A stretch of 64,000 nt of DNA from Bacteroidota bacterium (GTDB taxonomy: Bacteria; Bacteroidota; Bacteroidia; AKYH767-A; 2013-40CM-41-45). The notes below the pieces were generated by a model. The model did no database searches and had not been told where the DNA came from. It worked only from the letters and a program-made list of their open reading frames with translations. The stretch is from positions 372,001 through 436,000 of the forward strand of contig JADJSV010000002.1 of the NCBI GenBank assembly GCA_016711505.1. Reading direction: 5' to 3'. A program made the position numbers and the translations under genes. Positions 1-9,725 of the stretch are shown piece after piece (position 1 is the first letter of the stretch; each line of letters starts with the position of its first letter).

Positions 1-35
1 ATTGGTCAAACACACGATTCTTAACTCAAACAAAA

Positions 36-1007
36 ATGAGTAAGTATTCGCTCATAGATCTTCCTGTATTCGTCAGGCCGGAAATGTATGAGATTAACAT
101 TTCAGCCGTGGCTTCTGCATTGATGAATCACGGCAAGGTTGAGAGTGTATATCGTATCGGAAGTGTTACAGCTCCCGGCATTTCAGATCTTGATATGTTT
201 GTGGTTTTTAAGGATGGAACTTCAACTGTTCATGATCCTTTGAGAAAACTGGATGAACAAGGCCATTATCTTTTTGTTCATCGTTTGTTCGGAGCTTCAT
301 ACAGCCATTTTCAAAAAGCAGTAGGCCTGACTCAATTTCATAACTATCGCCTGATAGGGGGTAGTGAAAGCAGGTCAGAAGGACATCTTTCTCCTGCAGA
401 TGATACTCTTGTAAAAATTCAGACTGCACTGGAGTTTATGATAAAGATGTTTATGGTCATGAATTTTCAAAAAGTGTATCGCATAATTAAAGTCCGTGCA
501 TTTCTGCTTGAGTCAAGAGCAATGGAGTATGATCTTGAATATCTTGGTGTGAAATCAGGGCCGCTGTTTGATGTCGTGCAGGAAATAATTAACCTCCGTA
601 AAAGATGGTTTCTGTCTGAAAATAATTATCTGAAAATTGATGATCTTTTCGACAGATTTTACATTCACTTGTTAGCATTCCTGGAAGATATTTTATTGAA
701 GGAAAAATTTTATACTCCTCATCTTACGAGTGGACGATTTGTAAAGAATGTCCGATGGGCCATGAGTGAAAAACTCTCCATTTCAAAACGAGGAATACCT
801 TTGCCTTCATTTCTTGCAGGTATTTTTCACAGGAAGTATTTTAATATGATGAATAAAGTGACAGGATTTTCTGTCAGGTTGCCGCTTAGTCCTGATCCTC
901 CTGCTATTCTCGAGCAAAGATTTTTATTGTTGAAAGAAATGGCAGTATATAATAAAAAGCATATTCCTGAATTTATGCCTCCCGGTTCCAGTCTTAACAT
1001 CACATGA
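36..1007 (+). CDS. nucleotidyltransferase-fold protein of polysaccharide locus
   Basis: A 323-residue soluble protein with no signal peptide or membrane segment. Residues 42-53 read GSVTAPGISDLD, which fits the G-S-x(n)-S-D-x-D signature of the polymerase-beta/minimal nucleotidyltransferase superfamily, followed by a hydrophobic strand (MFVVF). The remainder looks helical and is not recognised. It is the first gene visible in a rightward polysaccharide run, and its stop lies 4 bases before the next glycosyltransferase start. A role in transferring a nucleotidyl group to a sugar or lipid precursor is inferred only from fold and context; the motif could also be a degenerate, non-catalytic version. 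The operon may begin upstream of the window. Confidence 0.5.
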   Translation: MSKYSLIDLPVFVRPEMYEINISAVASALMNHGKVESVYRIGSVTAPGISDLDMFVVFKDGTSTVHDPLRKLDEQGHYLFVHRLFGASYSHFQKAVGLTQFHNYRLIGGSESRSEGHLSPADDTLVKIQTALEFMIKMFMVMNFQKVYRIIKVRAFLLESRAMEYDLEYLGVKSGPLFDVVQEIINLRKRWFLSENNYLKIDDLFDRFYIHLLAFLEDILLKEKFYTPHLTSGRFVKNVRWAMSEKLSISKRGIPLPSFLAGIFHRKYFNMMNKVTGFSVRLPLSPDPPAILEQRFLLLKEMAVYNKKHIPEFMPPGSSLNIT

Positions 1008-1011
1008 CTTT

Positions 1012-2022
1012 ATGAATATACTATGGCAAAGTAAAAGTTCAAAGGTGTTGCAGGCTTTCTATGAGGGAACTGTTGCAGACGGTATCAATGGTGGAAATGC
1101 CTATGATGTACAATCTGCATTGGCCCTTGCCAGGGATTTCAAAGTGGTAATTGATCCTGTTACCATTCGTAAAAATGAATCAGTATTTTCATATTGGCGG
1201 AGAATGCGCAACTATAAACCGGTTGCCGACCTTCTGATCATGGAGCCATATCCTGTTGTATTTGGAAAACGAAGTGAGTCACAACTGTCAATCGCAGTAA
1301 TTCATCACATCGACCATTTTCTTGCAAAGAAATCAATTTATCATCGTTGGTATTTTTATAATTTGCTGAGGAAGATAAATAAATGCAATGCAATAGTTAC
1401 TGTTTCTGAGCATTGGAAAAAGTATTTTGAATTACGTGGATGCAAAAATGTTTCTGTTATTTATAATTCATTCGATCCTGAATTGTATGGAAAGTCTGAA
1501 GAAGATGAACAATCATTCAGGCGAAGAAATGGTATTCCATCTGACAAAAAAATTGTTTATATTGGTAATGCTATCCGTGAAAAAGGCGTGGTAGAAGTAT
1601 ATGAAGCATTAAAGAGTTCCGGTTTCCATCTGGTAATGACAGGTCCGAGAAACAGAGTTCCGGAATTGAATGTTCAATACCTGAATTTAAAAAGAAAAGA
1701 ATATTTACAATTACTGACTTTTTCTTCAGTAGTAGTTTGTTTTTCTCTGATGGAAGAAGGTTGGAACCGAATTGCACATGAATCCTTATTGTCACACACA
1801 CCGGTAGTTGGAAAAGATAGTGGCGGTATGACTGAACTCCTGAATAAAGCCGGACAAATTGTAGTCCGAGACAGAAGCGAGATCAGAGATGCTGTTACTG
1901 AAGCGATGGAGAAGAGAGGTCAATTAGCTGATTCAGGATTCAATTACGTAAAACAATTTGATCTGAATTATTTTGAAAATGCATGGAAGAATATAATCAG
2001 ATCAGTTATAAAAGAAAATTAA
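1012..2022 (+). CDS. GT4-type glycosyltransferase
   Basis: A 336-residue GT-B retaining glycosyltransferase. The C-terminal half has the family 4 features: a strand-turn reading YIGNAIREKG where the nucleotide-sugar domain starts, and an E-x7-E motif in EEGWNRIAHE followed by SGGMTELL, the usual donor-binding loop. The N-terminal acceptor domain is divergent. It sits between the nucleotidyltransferase-like gene and the AsnB-type gene with gaps of only 4 bases on each side, so it is almost certainly cotranscribed. It should add one sugar to a lipid-linked polysaccharide intermediate at the inner face of the membrane. Donor and linkage cannot be read from the sequence. Confidence 0.87.
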   Translation: MNILWQSKSSKVLQAFYEGTVADGINGGNAYDVQSALALARDFKVVIDPVTIRKNESVFSYWRRMRNYKPVADLLIMEPYPVVFGKRSESQLSIAVIHHIDHFLAKKSIYHRWYFYNLLRKINKCNAIVTVSEHWKKYFELRGCKNVSVIYNSFDPELYGKSEEDEQSFRRRNGIPSDKKIVYIGNAIREKGVVEVYEALKSSGFHLVMTGPRNRVPELNVQYLNLKRKEYLQLLTFSSVVVCFSLMEEGWNRIAHESLLSHTPVVGKDSGGMTELLNKAGQIVVRDRSEIRDAVTEAMEKRGQLADSGFNYVKQFDLNYFENAWKNIIRSVIKEN

Positions 2023-2026
2023 TAGT

Positions 2027-3931
2027 ATGTGCGGGATTAATGGCATAGTTAGTTTTGGTAGTAGTATCGACAACGGAAAGGAACTCGTTGCCGCTATGAA
2101 TACTGCTATTGCTCACCGTGGTCCTGATGATCTTGGCTATTGGGCAGATGAACAACGGAAAGTTCATTTCGGTCATCTTCGGCTAAGCATCATTGATCTT
2201 TCACCTGCAGGCCATCAGCCCATGATCTCTGCAAATGGGAATGTTATAATTTTTAACGGCGAGATCTATAATTACAAAGAACTTAAAACTAAATATTTCA
2301 GTGACCATCAATTTAAGGGCGATAGTGATACGGAAGTTCTCTTAGCACTATATGAAAAGTTTGGTGAGAATTGTCTTAATTACCTCAATGGCATGTTTGC
2401 ATTTGCCATCTGGGATTTTTCTAAAAAGCAACTCTTTATTGCAAGAGACAGAGTCGGAAAGAAACCGTTCTATTATTCCATGCAGGATGGAAAATTTTCT
2501 TTTTCATCAGAGATAAAAGGACTATTGCGTTTGCCATGGATGAAAAGAAAGCTCGATGAAAATGCAATGTATCATTTTCTTACTTTCAATTTGCTTGCTC
2601 CGCCACAAACCATGTTCGATGGGATTGATAAGCTGGAGCCCGGATGTAAGCTTACCATTGATTCAAGGGGAGTAGTGAGCAAGAAAGAATACTGGGAAGT
2701 TAATTATTCGGCAGAGATCGAAAAACTCAGTGAAGAAGAATCGCAAATAAAAGTTGAGCGCGCCCTGGAAAAAGCGATTGAACTGCGAATGGTTTCTGAT
2801 GTTCCTGTCGGGGCTTTTCTCAGTGGTGGAGTTGATTCCAGTGCTGTAGTTGCTTACATGTCAAAACTGACATCAAAGCCGGTAAATACTTTTTCAATAG
2901 GCTTCGATGGCCAGCAGGAATACGATGAACGGTTCTACGCAAATAAAGTATCAAAATTATTTAATACAAATCACAGTGATATAGTTGTTACTTCTGACGA
3001 CATAGAAAGTTTCCTGCCTGAAGTGGTCAATATTTTTGATGAGCCAATGGCCGATGCAACATGTATTCCAATTTATTTTCTTTCGCAGAAAGCAAGACAG
3101 TCGGGAAGCATTGTCGTTTTAACAGGTGATGGAAGTGATGAATTATTTGCAGGATATAGAAACTGGAAAAAATTTATCCGGTTGTTTCCCTGGTACAATC
3201 AATATTCAAAGCTTCCTGATTTCGTGAAGCAGGGAGTTTTGAAAGGTGCCGGAGTATTTGCTTCTGATAATGCATATGAAATTTTATCGAGATCGGCACG
3301 AGGTCAGGATATGTTCTGGGGCGGAGCAAAAAGTTTTAAGGAAAGTACAAAGACAAAATTCTTGTCTGAAGAATATCTTGAGCGTTTAGGTGTAAATGAT
3401 TCTTACAGCGTTATTCAACGTTATAAAGAACGTTTTGAAATGATAAAAACACATTCGAACAGAAAGTTTGAATATGCTGACTGGATGTGCTATCTGGGAC
3501 TGAAATTTATGGTCCCGAATTATTATTTGTATCGTATGGATCATCTTGGGATGGCAAATTCGATAGAGATCCGTTCGCCTTTTCTTGATTATGAATTTGT
3601 GAATACGGCACTTTCAATTTCGTCTAAATATAAACTCAATAAAGAAGAGCCAAAATATATTTTAAAGAAGGCGCTTGAAAAAGTTTTACCTGCAGAAATT
3701 CTTTATCGGAAGAAAATGGGATTCTGTGTTCCGCTAAAAGAGTGGGCCGGCGATCTGATGATTGATTACATTGAAAAAAATCTCAGATCTTTTTGCAATG
3801 ATCATCCGCAATTCAAATATGATGAATTGAATTCTCTTCTCAAGCAATTGAAAGCAGGCGATGAATCAACGGTGAATCGATTATGGACCTTATATTTTCT
3901 GATTGCATGGTTTAAAAAATGGCTTGATTGA
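2027..3931 (+). CDS. asnB: asparagine synthase (glutamine-hydrolysing), AsnB-type
   Basis: A 634-residue class II glutamine amidotransferase fused to an ATP-pyrophosphatase domain. After removal of Met1, Cys2 (MCGINGIVSFG) is the glutaminase nucleophile; HRGPDD follows near residue 30. The synthetase half carries the PP-loop SGGVDSS at about residues 266-272 and a downstream GDGSDELFAGY segment typical of AsnB. The length is normal for the family. Inside a polysaccharide cluster such paralogues are often thought to amidate a uronic acid or another carboxyl group of the glycan rather than make free asparagine; that is inference from location. The next gene overlaps its end region. Confidence 0.92.
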   Translation: MCGINGIVSFGSSIDNGKELVAAMNTAIAHRGPDDLGYWADEQRKVHFGHLRLSIIDLSPAGHQPMISANGNVIIFNGEIYNYKELKTKYFSDHQFKGDSDTEVLLALYEKFGENCLNYLNGMFAFAIWDFSKKQLFIARDRVGKKPFYYSMQDGKFSFSSEIKGLLRLPWMKRKLDENAMYHFLTFNLLAPPQTMFDGIDKLEPGCKLTIDSRGVVSKKEYWEVNYSAEIEKLSEEESQIKVERALEKAIELRMVSDVPVGAFLSGGVDSSAVVAYMSKLTSKPVNTFSIGFDGQQEYDERFYANKVSKLFNTNHSDIVVTSDDIESFLPEVVNIFDEPMADATCIPIYFLSQKARQSGSIVVLTGDGSDELFAGYRNWKKFIRLFPWYNQYSKLPDFVKQGVLKGAGVFASDNAYEILSRSARGQDMFWGGAKSFKESTKTKFLSEEYLERLGVNDSYSVIQRYKERFEMIKTHSNRKFEYADWMCYLGLKFMVPNYYLYRMDHLGMANSIEIRSPFLDYEFVNTALSISSKYKLNKEEPKYILKKALEKVLPAEILYRKKMGFCVPLKEWAGDLMIDYIEKNLRSFCNDHPQFKYDELNSLLKQLKAGDESTVNRLWTLYFLIAWFKKWLD

Positions 3932-3933
3932 TC

Positions 3934-5073
3934 ATGAAGATTCTGGTAATAACAAATATTCCTAATCCATACCGGATTCCACTTTTCAATGAGTTAAATA
4001 TTCAGTTGCGTGAAAAAGGAATGGATCTCAAGGTTATCTTTGCAGCAGAAACTTATAGCAGAAGAAAATTTGTGATCGATCTGAATGATTGCAAATTTGA
4101 ATTCGCATTTTTAGGTTCTGAACAGATCAGCTTTGGAAATTCTGAAAAGACCACTTTCCGATATGGCAATCTGACAGAAGTTCTGAAGAGTGAAAATCCC
4201 GACCGGATAATAGTCAGCGGATTTTCAATGGCCACAATGAAAGTCTGGTGGTACACGAAATTTTCAAAGGCAAAATATCTGATCTGGAGTGGCTCTGTGA
4301 CCACCATAGGAAAAGGAGCGTCATTCATTCGTTCTTTACAAAGAAAGGTTTTAGCAGCCAATTCCGCGGCATTTATCGTCTACGGTAAACGGGCAGGCAA
4401 GTACCTCGAAAGTCTTGGAGTGCAAGCAAAAAGGATCTTTAAGGCAATAAATACTGTCGATACGACCTTTTTTCGGGAAAAAACTGTTGAATTGCAAGGA
4501 AAAAGCCGTTTATCAGATAACAAACACCGACTTTCTTACGTAGGCTACCTTAGTAAAAGGAAGAATGTGGATCAACTACTGATCTGCATCCGGCAGTTGG
4601 CAAATGTTCGTCAGGATTTTGTTCTTGACCTCATCGGCGACGGCGATCATTTAAGCGATCTGCAACGGCAGGTCGTTGAATTAAAACTGGAAAGTTTCGT
4701 TCAGTTTACCGGCTTCAAACAAAAAGAAGAACTCCCGGAATACTATGCGCAAACGGAGGTGTTTCTTTTCCAGACCGGATTTGATATCTGGGGTCTGGTC
4801 TTGAATGAAGCAATGGCAGCAGGATTACCTTGCATAGCTTCTCCAAATGCAGGCGCAGTAGATGACCTGATCGAAGATGGTAAAACAGGATTCATTGTTG
4901 ATTTCAATAATGTCGATCGTGTACTTGAAAAAATAAATTTCCTGCTCGATAATAAAGAACAGGCAAAAATAATTGGAATGAATGCGTCTCAGTTCATTTT
5001 GCATAATGCGGGAGTAAAGCAAAGTGCGAAAGGGTTTGTGGATGCAATTGTTTATTCAAATAATAACGAATAA
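3934..5073 (+). CDS. GT4-type glycosyltransferase
   Basis: A GT-B glycosyltransferase of 379 residues, counted from the ATG at 3934, which lies 2 bases after the AsnB stop; a TTG six bases upstream is in frame but would make an unneeded overlap. The N-terminus MKILVITNIPNPYRIPLFNEL is typical for acceptor domains of this family. The C-terminal domain has YVGYLSKRKN and the donor loop FDIWGLVLNEAMAAG, where the first acidic residue of the usual E-x7-E motif is Asp. This D-x7-E variant is seen in many GT4 members. It likely adds a residue to the same repeat unit as its neighbours. An intergenic stretch of 78 bases precedes the next gene. Confidence 0.87.
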   Translation: MKILVITNIPNPYRIPLFNELNIQLREKGMDLKVIFAAETYSRRKFVIDLNDCKFEFAFLGSEQISFGNSEKTTFRYGNLTEVLKSENPDRIIVSGFSMATMKVWWYTKFSKAKYLIWSGSVTTIGKGASFIRSLQRKVLAANSAAFIVYGKRAGKYLESLGVQAKRIFKAINTVDTTFFREKTVELQGKSRLSDNKHRLSYVGYLSKRKNVDQLLICIRQLANVRQDFVLDLIGDGDHLSDLQRQVVELKLESFVQFTGFKQKEELPEYYAQTEVFLFQTGFDIWGLVLNEAMAAGLPCIASPNAGAVDDLIEDGKTGFIVDFNNVDRVLEKINFLLDNKEQAKIIGMNASQFILHNAGVKQSAKGFVDAIVYSNNNE

Positions 5074-5151
5074 TTAATATCGAATAGTGATGAATAGTCT
5101 AAAGTAAGCAAAGCCTGGCTACTCACTACTCACTAATTACCAGAAAAAAGA

Positions 5152-6477
5152 ATGAGCTTTAAAGAATGGAAAGCGTATTGGAAAAAGATCAACTGGACCA
5201 GAAAATGGTTTGCGGTCTTTGTTTTATTGCGGCCATTGGTTGATAATTTTTATAAGTTAAAAGAAATTTCAACCTTCCTTTCTCCGATTTATATCATGGG
5301 TGTATTGACACCTTTGCTTGCAATCTGGGCAATGCTTTCAATGCGCGAGAAAAAAGAGAGTAGTGCCGGCGGTGAACTTTTCCGTTTTTGGGGAATCATC
5401 ATATTTGTGAATTGCATCGTGCTATTGGTCTCATTTTATTCACTCGACAGTTTAGGAAATTGCATTAAATATTTAACACCTCCTTTAGTTTTCTTTTATC
5501 TCAGAAAAGCAATCCGTGATAGAGAAGATCTGCATTTTATTCTTCAGACATTTTTGTATTCCTGTATCTTCCCTTTTGGAATGATGTTTTACGAAGTAAT
5601 TTTCGGCGCAATCACTCCTGAATATGCTTCAGCAGGAAGAGGTGGTGGAGCACGGATCCGCGGCGAGTATGCAGATAGTATGAACTATGCATCATTCTTA
5701 GTCGGTTCGTTTCTGGTAGTAGCATATTTTTTCCTTGAAGGATTGCATTCAAAGGCGAAAAAGAAACATGTTAATCTTCCCAGATTAGTGATATGGGTAC
5801 TTGTCAGTTTTGTTGCTGCAATTTCTCTCCGTCACGTTTCAACATGGGCGGTATTTCTCACTTTGATGGGATTGCTTTTATACTTCAATTCGAAAAATCT
5901 TAAAGGATTGGTGATCGTTGCATTTGTTCTTGCAATGACATTGCCATTCTTTGCAAGAACTATTTATGACAAACAGATCTACCCTTTGATCGCAAAAGAA
6001 TTCAATGTACTTAACGGAGATCAGGATGTTCAGTATGCATTTAATGGCCGTGTATCGCGATGGGAAAGATATTTCGAGATCTGGGGAAGGATGCCTGAAA
6101 TTTCACATTATCTGGGAGTTTCGTTCTCAGGTTTCAGACAAGCACCGGTAATGGTTGGAGGTGGAATGCACAATGACTATATCAGGAACTTATTTCTCAC
6201 CGGATTTATAGGAACCGGATGCTACATATTGTTTTTCGTCTTTGTATTCTGGAGAAGAACATTTCTGCGACCTCCTGAAAAATTTCTGGTCATGGGCTCA
6301 GTGGCAATCGTCACATTGTATTCGATCAGTACATTGCCTACGATATATCCCGGATTATTCTGTCTTGCGTACCCTATCTATTGCTTTGCATTACTGCCCG
6401 TAAAACAAGCATATGCAGTTAAGACACCAAAAATCAGGTCGAGAGTTCAGCGGCCGGAAACTCTGGCAGTTGAATGA
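5152..6477 (+). CDS. O-antigen ligase/polymerase-like membrane protein (Wzy-type)
   Basis: A 441-residue polytopic membrane protein with roughly ten hydrophobic segments and a soluble loop near residues 285-330 containing NGRVSRWERYFEIW and, a little later, GGGMHNDYIRNLF. A large periplasmic loop followed by H-N-D/E residues before a late membrane helix is characteristic of the Wzy/WaaL/O-antigen-ligase superfamily. In a glycosyltransferase cluster without a core-ligase partner, a polymerase joining undecaprenyl-linked repeat units is the more likely role. The start codon is preceded by a TACTCAC/AATTACC-rich stretch. The stop overlaps the next start as ATGA, so the two are translationally coupled. 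Confidence 0.74.
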   Translation: MSFKEWKAYWKKINWTRKWFAVFVLLRPLVDNFYKLKEISTFLSPIYIMGVLTPLLAIWAMLSMREKKESSAGGELFRFWGIIIFVNCIVLLVSFYSLDSLGNCIKYLTPPLVFFYLRKAIRDREDLHFILQTFLYSCIFPFGMMFYEVIFGAITPEYASAGRGGGARIRGEYADSMNYASFLVGSFLVVAYFFLEGLHSKAKKKHVNLPRLVIWVLVSFVAAISLRHVSTWAVFLTLMGLLLYFNSKNLKGLVIVAFVLAMTLPFFARTIYDKQIYPLIAKEFNVLNGDQDVQYAFNGRVSRWERYFEIWGRMPEISHYLGVSFSGFRQAPVMVGGGMHNDYIRNLFLTGFIGTGCYILFFVFVFWRRTFLRPPEKFLVMGSVAIVTLYSISTLPTIYPGLFCLAYPIYCFALLPVKQAYAVKTPKIRSRVQRPETLAVE

Positions 6478-7568
6478 AAAAACGAATAATGATACTCGGA
6501 AAAATTCCGCCTCCTTATATGGGACCATCAATTGCAACACAGATCATTCTCGAATCTTCTCTGAAGGAGCGTTTTGAATTGTTGCACATCGATACCCGTG
6601 TCAATACTTCATTGGATACAATGGGCAGATTTTCATTGAGTAAAATTATCCGAAGTATTTCTATCTGGATAAAAATGTTTACGACGATCCTGACGAAACG
6701 TCCGGCACTGGTTGTAATTCCGATTTCGCAATCTACTGCAGGATATTTAAAAGATCTTATTTTTATTCTGATTGCGAAAATTACATTCCGGAAAACTCTT
6801 ATTCACTTGCGTGGAAGTAATTTCAGAAACTGGTTGAATTCTTCTTCAGCTTTTACCAGATTCTTTGTCACAACTACTCTTAAAATGAATAATGGTGTGA
6901 TCGTACTGGGAAATAATCTGAAACAACTTTTTTCCGGAATTTTTTCCGGAAAAAATATTTATGTATGTCCTAATGGTGGGAATTATTCAATACCTGCATC
7001 TTCAAGAAAAGATTCAGACGTAAGGATCTTATACCTTGCCAATCTGCAACCTTCAAAAGGAATTGAAGATGTACTGAATGCCATAAAAAAATTGAAAACG
7101 AGAATCGCATCAGGATATACACTCGTTGTTGTAGGATCCTGGCGGTCGAAAATTGTGGAAGAAAGTTGTATTAAACTTGTAACAGAAAATAATTTGCCTG
7201 TGGTTTTTCTTCCACCTGCAACAGGCGACGACAAATTTCAACATTTAGCCGATGCCGACATTTTTGTTTTTACTCCGCGTGAACCTGAAGGACATCCCTG
7301 GGTGATCGTAGAAGCTATGGCTGCCGGACTTCCAATAATTTCTACAGATAAAGGCGCAATCATTGAAAGTGTTATAGATGGAATAAATGGTTATATTGTT
7401 CCTACCGGTGACCCCGATGCAATTGCAGAGCGGTTGTATAAATTGATATCAGAACCCGGGCTTCGCTCTGCAATGAGTGTAGCTTCAAAGAAAGCATATC
7501 AGAACGGATTTACCGAAGAGAAAATGGTCGGTAATCTGACAACAATATTTGAAAAAGTAATTAACTGA
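6474..7568 (+). CDS. GT4-type glycosyltransferase
   Basis: A 364-residue GT-B glycosyltransferase. The N-terminus has MILGKIPPPYMGPS, a glycine/proline-rich acceptor-domain loop common in GT4 enzymes of exopolysaccharide loci. The donor domain carries LYLANLQPSKGIEDVL, where the Lys interacts with donor phosphate in the family, and an E-x7-E motif in EPEGHPWVIVEAMAAG. It starts within the stop of the Wzy-like gene (ATGA overlap) and ends 4 bases before the oxidoreductase gene. It is a cytoplasmic or peripheral membrane enzyme adding one sugar to the repeat unit; specificity unknown. Confidence 0.89.
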   Translation: MKKRIMILGKIPPPYMGPSIATQIILESSLKERFELLHIDTRVNTSLDTMGRFSLSKIIRSISIWIKMFTTILTKRPALVVIPISQSTAGYLKDLIFILIAKITFRKTLIHLRGSNFRNWLNSSSAFTRFFVTTTLKMNNGVIVLGNNLKQLFSGIFSGKNIYVCPNGGNYSIPASSRKDSDVRILYLANLQPSKGIEDVLNAIKKLKTRIASGYTLVVVGSWRSKIVEESCIKLVTENNLPVVFLPPATGDDKFQHLADADIFVFTPREPEGHPWVIVEAMAAGLPIISTDKGAIIESVIDGINGYIVPTGDPDAIAERLYKLISEPGLRSAMSVASKKAYQNGFTEEKMVGNLTTIFEKVIN

Positions 7569-7572
7569 AAGT

Positions 7573-9717
7573 ATGGAACAACTTGTACAAAGTTTAAATG
7601 ACGGAGCAATGCAGATTCTGCAAGTGCCATTCCCTGCTTTACAATCAGGTTGTATTCTTGTGCGTAATCATTACTCAGTGATCAGTGCAGGAACCGAAGG
7701 TAAATCTGTTAAGGATGCGCGCTTAGGTTATGTAGCAAAAGCAAGAGCACGCAAGGAAGAAGTTGGTAAGGTGATGAAGTCTGTTCAGAATTTTGGATTG
7801 TTGCCAACGTATAAGATGGTAATGAACAAACTTGAAAGCCCGTCACCATTAGGTTATTGTTGCGCAGGCGAAGTGATCGCTGTTGCAGGCGATGTACAGG
7901 ATTTTCGTATAGGTGATCTCGTTGCTTGTGGTGGAAACACTGCTGTTCATGCAGAAGTTGTTTCAGTCCCTGTTAATCTTTGTGTCAAACTTCCGGCAGG
8001 AATTGATGTCCGTCAGGCTGCATTTGCTACACTCGGTGCTATTGCAATGCAGGGTATCCGTCAGGCTGATCTGCGTCTGGGGGAAAATGCAGTTGTAATA
8101 GGATTAGGTTTGATCGGACAGCTTACAATTCAAATGCTGAATGCGGCTGGTATACGTACGATCGGTATTGATATCGATGATCGCATGGTAAAACTTGCAG
8201 CCTTGAATGATTGTGAATTAGCGATCAACCGACGTTCAGAAACATTGGAGAATGATGTCATGCAATTCACTTCCGGTCATGGTACCGATGCAGTGATCAT
8301 CACCGCAGGTACCGACTCAACAGATCCTGTTGATCTTGCAGGAGCATTGTGCAGGAAGAAAGGTAAAGTGATCATCGTTGGTGCTGTTCCCACAGGATTT
8401 AAACGTGCAAATTATTTCAAGAAAGAACTTGAATTGAAAATGTCTGCATCGTATGGCCCCGGTCGTTACGATAGGGAATATGAAGAAGACGGAATTGATT
8501 ATCCTTATGCTTATGTCCGCTGGACAGAAAACAGAAACATGGAAGCATTCATTGAATTGCTTCGTAAAGAGAAGTTGAATATAAACGGACTTATCACTCA
8601 CGAATTTTCATTTACAAAGGCTGAAGATGCCTATAAGATCATCGTTGAAAAATCAGAGCCATTCACCGGAATGATTTTGAAATATGATTCAAAAAAACAA
8701 ATTGCATCGACAATAAAATTGTCGGATAAAAAATATTCCGGATCGCAACCGGTTGTTGGATTTATAGGTGCAGGTTCTTTTGCTCAGAATTATTTATTGC
8801 CTTCGGTAAAAGATAAAGCCCAGCTTGCAATTGTAGCTACTGCACGTCCGAATAATGCGCGGTATATAGCAGACAAATATGGTTTTGCTTCCTGTACAGG
8901 AAATGCAAGCGAAGTTTTTTCCGATAAAGATGTGAATACGATCTTCGTTGCAACCCGGCATGATACTCATGCAGAGTATGTAATTGAGGCATTAAAAAAT
9001 AACAAGAATGTTTTTGTTGAAAAGCCTTTATGTCTGAAGCCGGAAGAACTTGAAACGATAAGGACACTTTACAATTCAAAAAATGTTCTGTTGATGCTTG
9101 GCTTCAATCGTAGATTTTCTCCATTCACGGAACAGTTGAAATCATTCATTTCAAAAACAGTTAATTCTGCCGGCTCATCTGCAATCTCCATCAACTACAG
9201 AGTAAATGCAGGAATGGTTGCCGCAGACCATTGGGTGCACGATATGCAGATCGGTGGCGGAAGGATTCTTGGAGAGGTTTGTCATTTTATTGATCTGTGT
9301 ACATTTATCGCCGACTCCAGAGTAACCGGTGTTAGTGCAATGGCCATGGATTCAGCAGATAAAAAGCAAGATACTGTGACGATCAGTTTAACGATGGCCA
9401 ATGGAAGCATTGCGAGTATCAGTTATTTTTCGAATGGACAGAAAGATCTTGCAAAAGAAAAGATAGAAATATTTTCAGGTGGAGTAGTAGCAGTCATTGA
9501 CGATTTTAAATCAATTACTACCTACGGAAAAAGCGTATCGGAGAAATCAGGAAAACAGGATAAAGGACATCAGAAAGAAGTTCAGTTGTTTCTTGAATCA
9601 TTACGTGAAGGAAAACAATCGCCTATACCTTTCGAAGAAATTTATCATTCGATGCTGGTAACATTCAAAGTACTTGAATCTATAGCAAGGAATGGTGAAC
9701 TTATAAAAATTGATTAA
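7573..9717 (+). CDS. two-domain oxidoreductase: zinc-type ADH-like plus Gfo/Idh/MocA
   Basis: A 714-residue fusion of two NAD(P)-binding enzymes. Residues about 1-370 resemble medium-chain alcohol dehydrogenases, with a Rossmann loop VIGLGLIGQ near residue 177, but the N-terminus is divergent. A linker leads to a second Rossmann fold, VGFIGAGSFAQ near residue 396, and then the Gfo/Idh/MocA domain with its EKP motif (VEKPLCLKPEE near 482) and the catalytic-region segment GGGRILGEVCHFIDLC. This fusion is a recurrent component of bacterial exopolysaccharide loci, often beside the protein encoded next. It probably oxidises or epimerises a nucleotide-sugar or glycan position; the substrate is unknown. 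Confidence 0.87.
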   Translation: MEQLVQSLNDGAMQILQVPFPALQSGCILVRNHYSVISAGTEGKSVKDARLGYVAKARARKEEVGKVMKSVQNFGLLPTYKMVMNKLESPSPLGYCCAGEVIAVAGDVQDFRIGDLVACGGNTAVHAEVVSVPVNLCVKLPAGIDVRQAAFATLGAIAMQGIRQADLRLGENAVVIGLGLIGQLTIQMLNAAGIRTIGIDIDDRMVKLAALNDCELAINRRSETLENDVMQFTSGHGTDAVIITAGTDSTDPVDLAGALCRKKGKVIIVGAVPTGFKRANYFKKELELKMSASYGPGRYDREYEEDGIDYPYAYVRWTENRNMEAFIELLRKEKLNINGLITHEFSFTKAEDAYKIIVEKSEPFTGMILKYDSKKQIASTIKLSDKKYSGSQPVVGFIGAGSFAQNYLLPSVKDKAQLAIVATARPNNARYIADKYGFASCTGNASEVFSDKDVNTIFVATRHDTHAEYVIEALKNNKNVFVEKPLCLKPEELETIRTLYNSKNVLLMLGFNRRFSPFTEQLKSFISKTVNSAGSSAISINYRVNAGMVAADHWVHDMQIGGGRILGEVCHFIDLCTFIADSRVTGVSAMAMDSADKKQDTVTISLTMANGSIASISYFSNGQKDLAKEKIEIFSGGVVAVIDDFKSITTYGKSVSEKSGKQDKGHQKEVQLFLESLREGKQSPIPFEEIYHSMLVTFKVLESIARNGELIKID

Positions 9718-9725
9718 TTTTCAGA

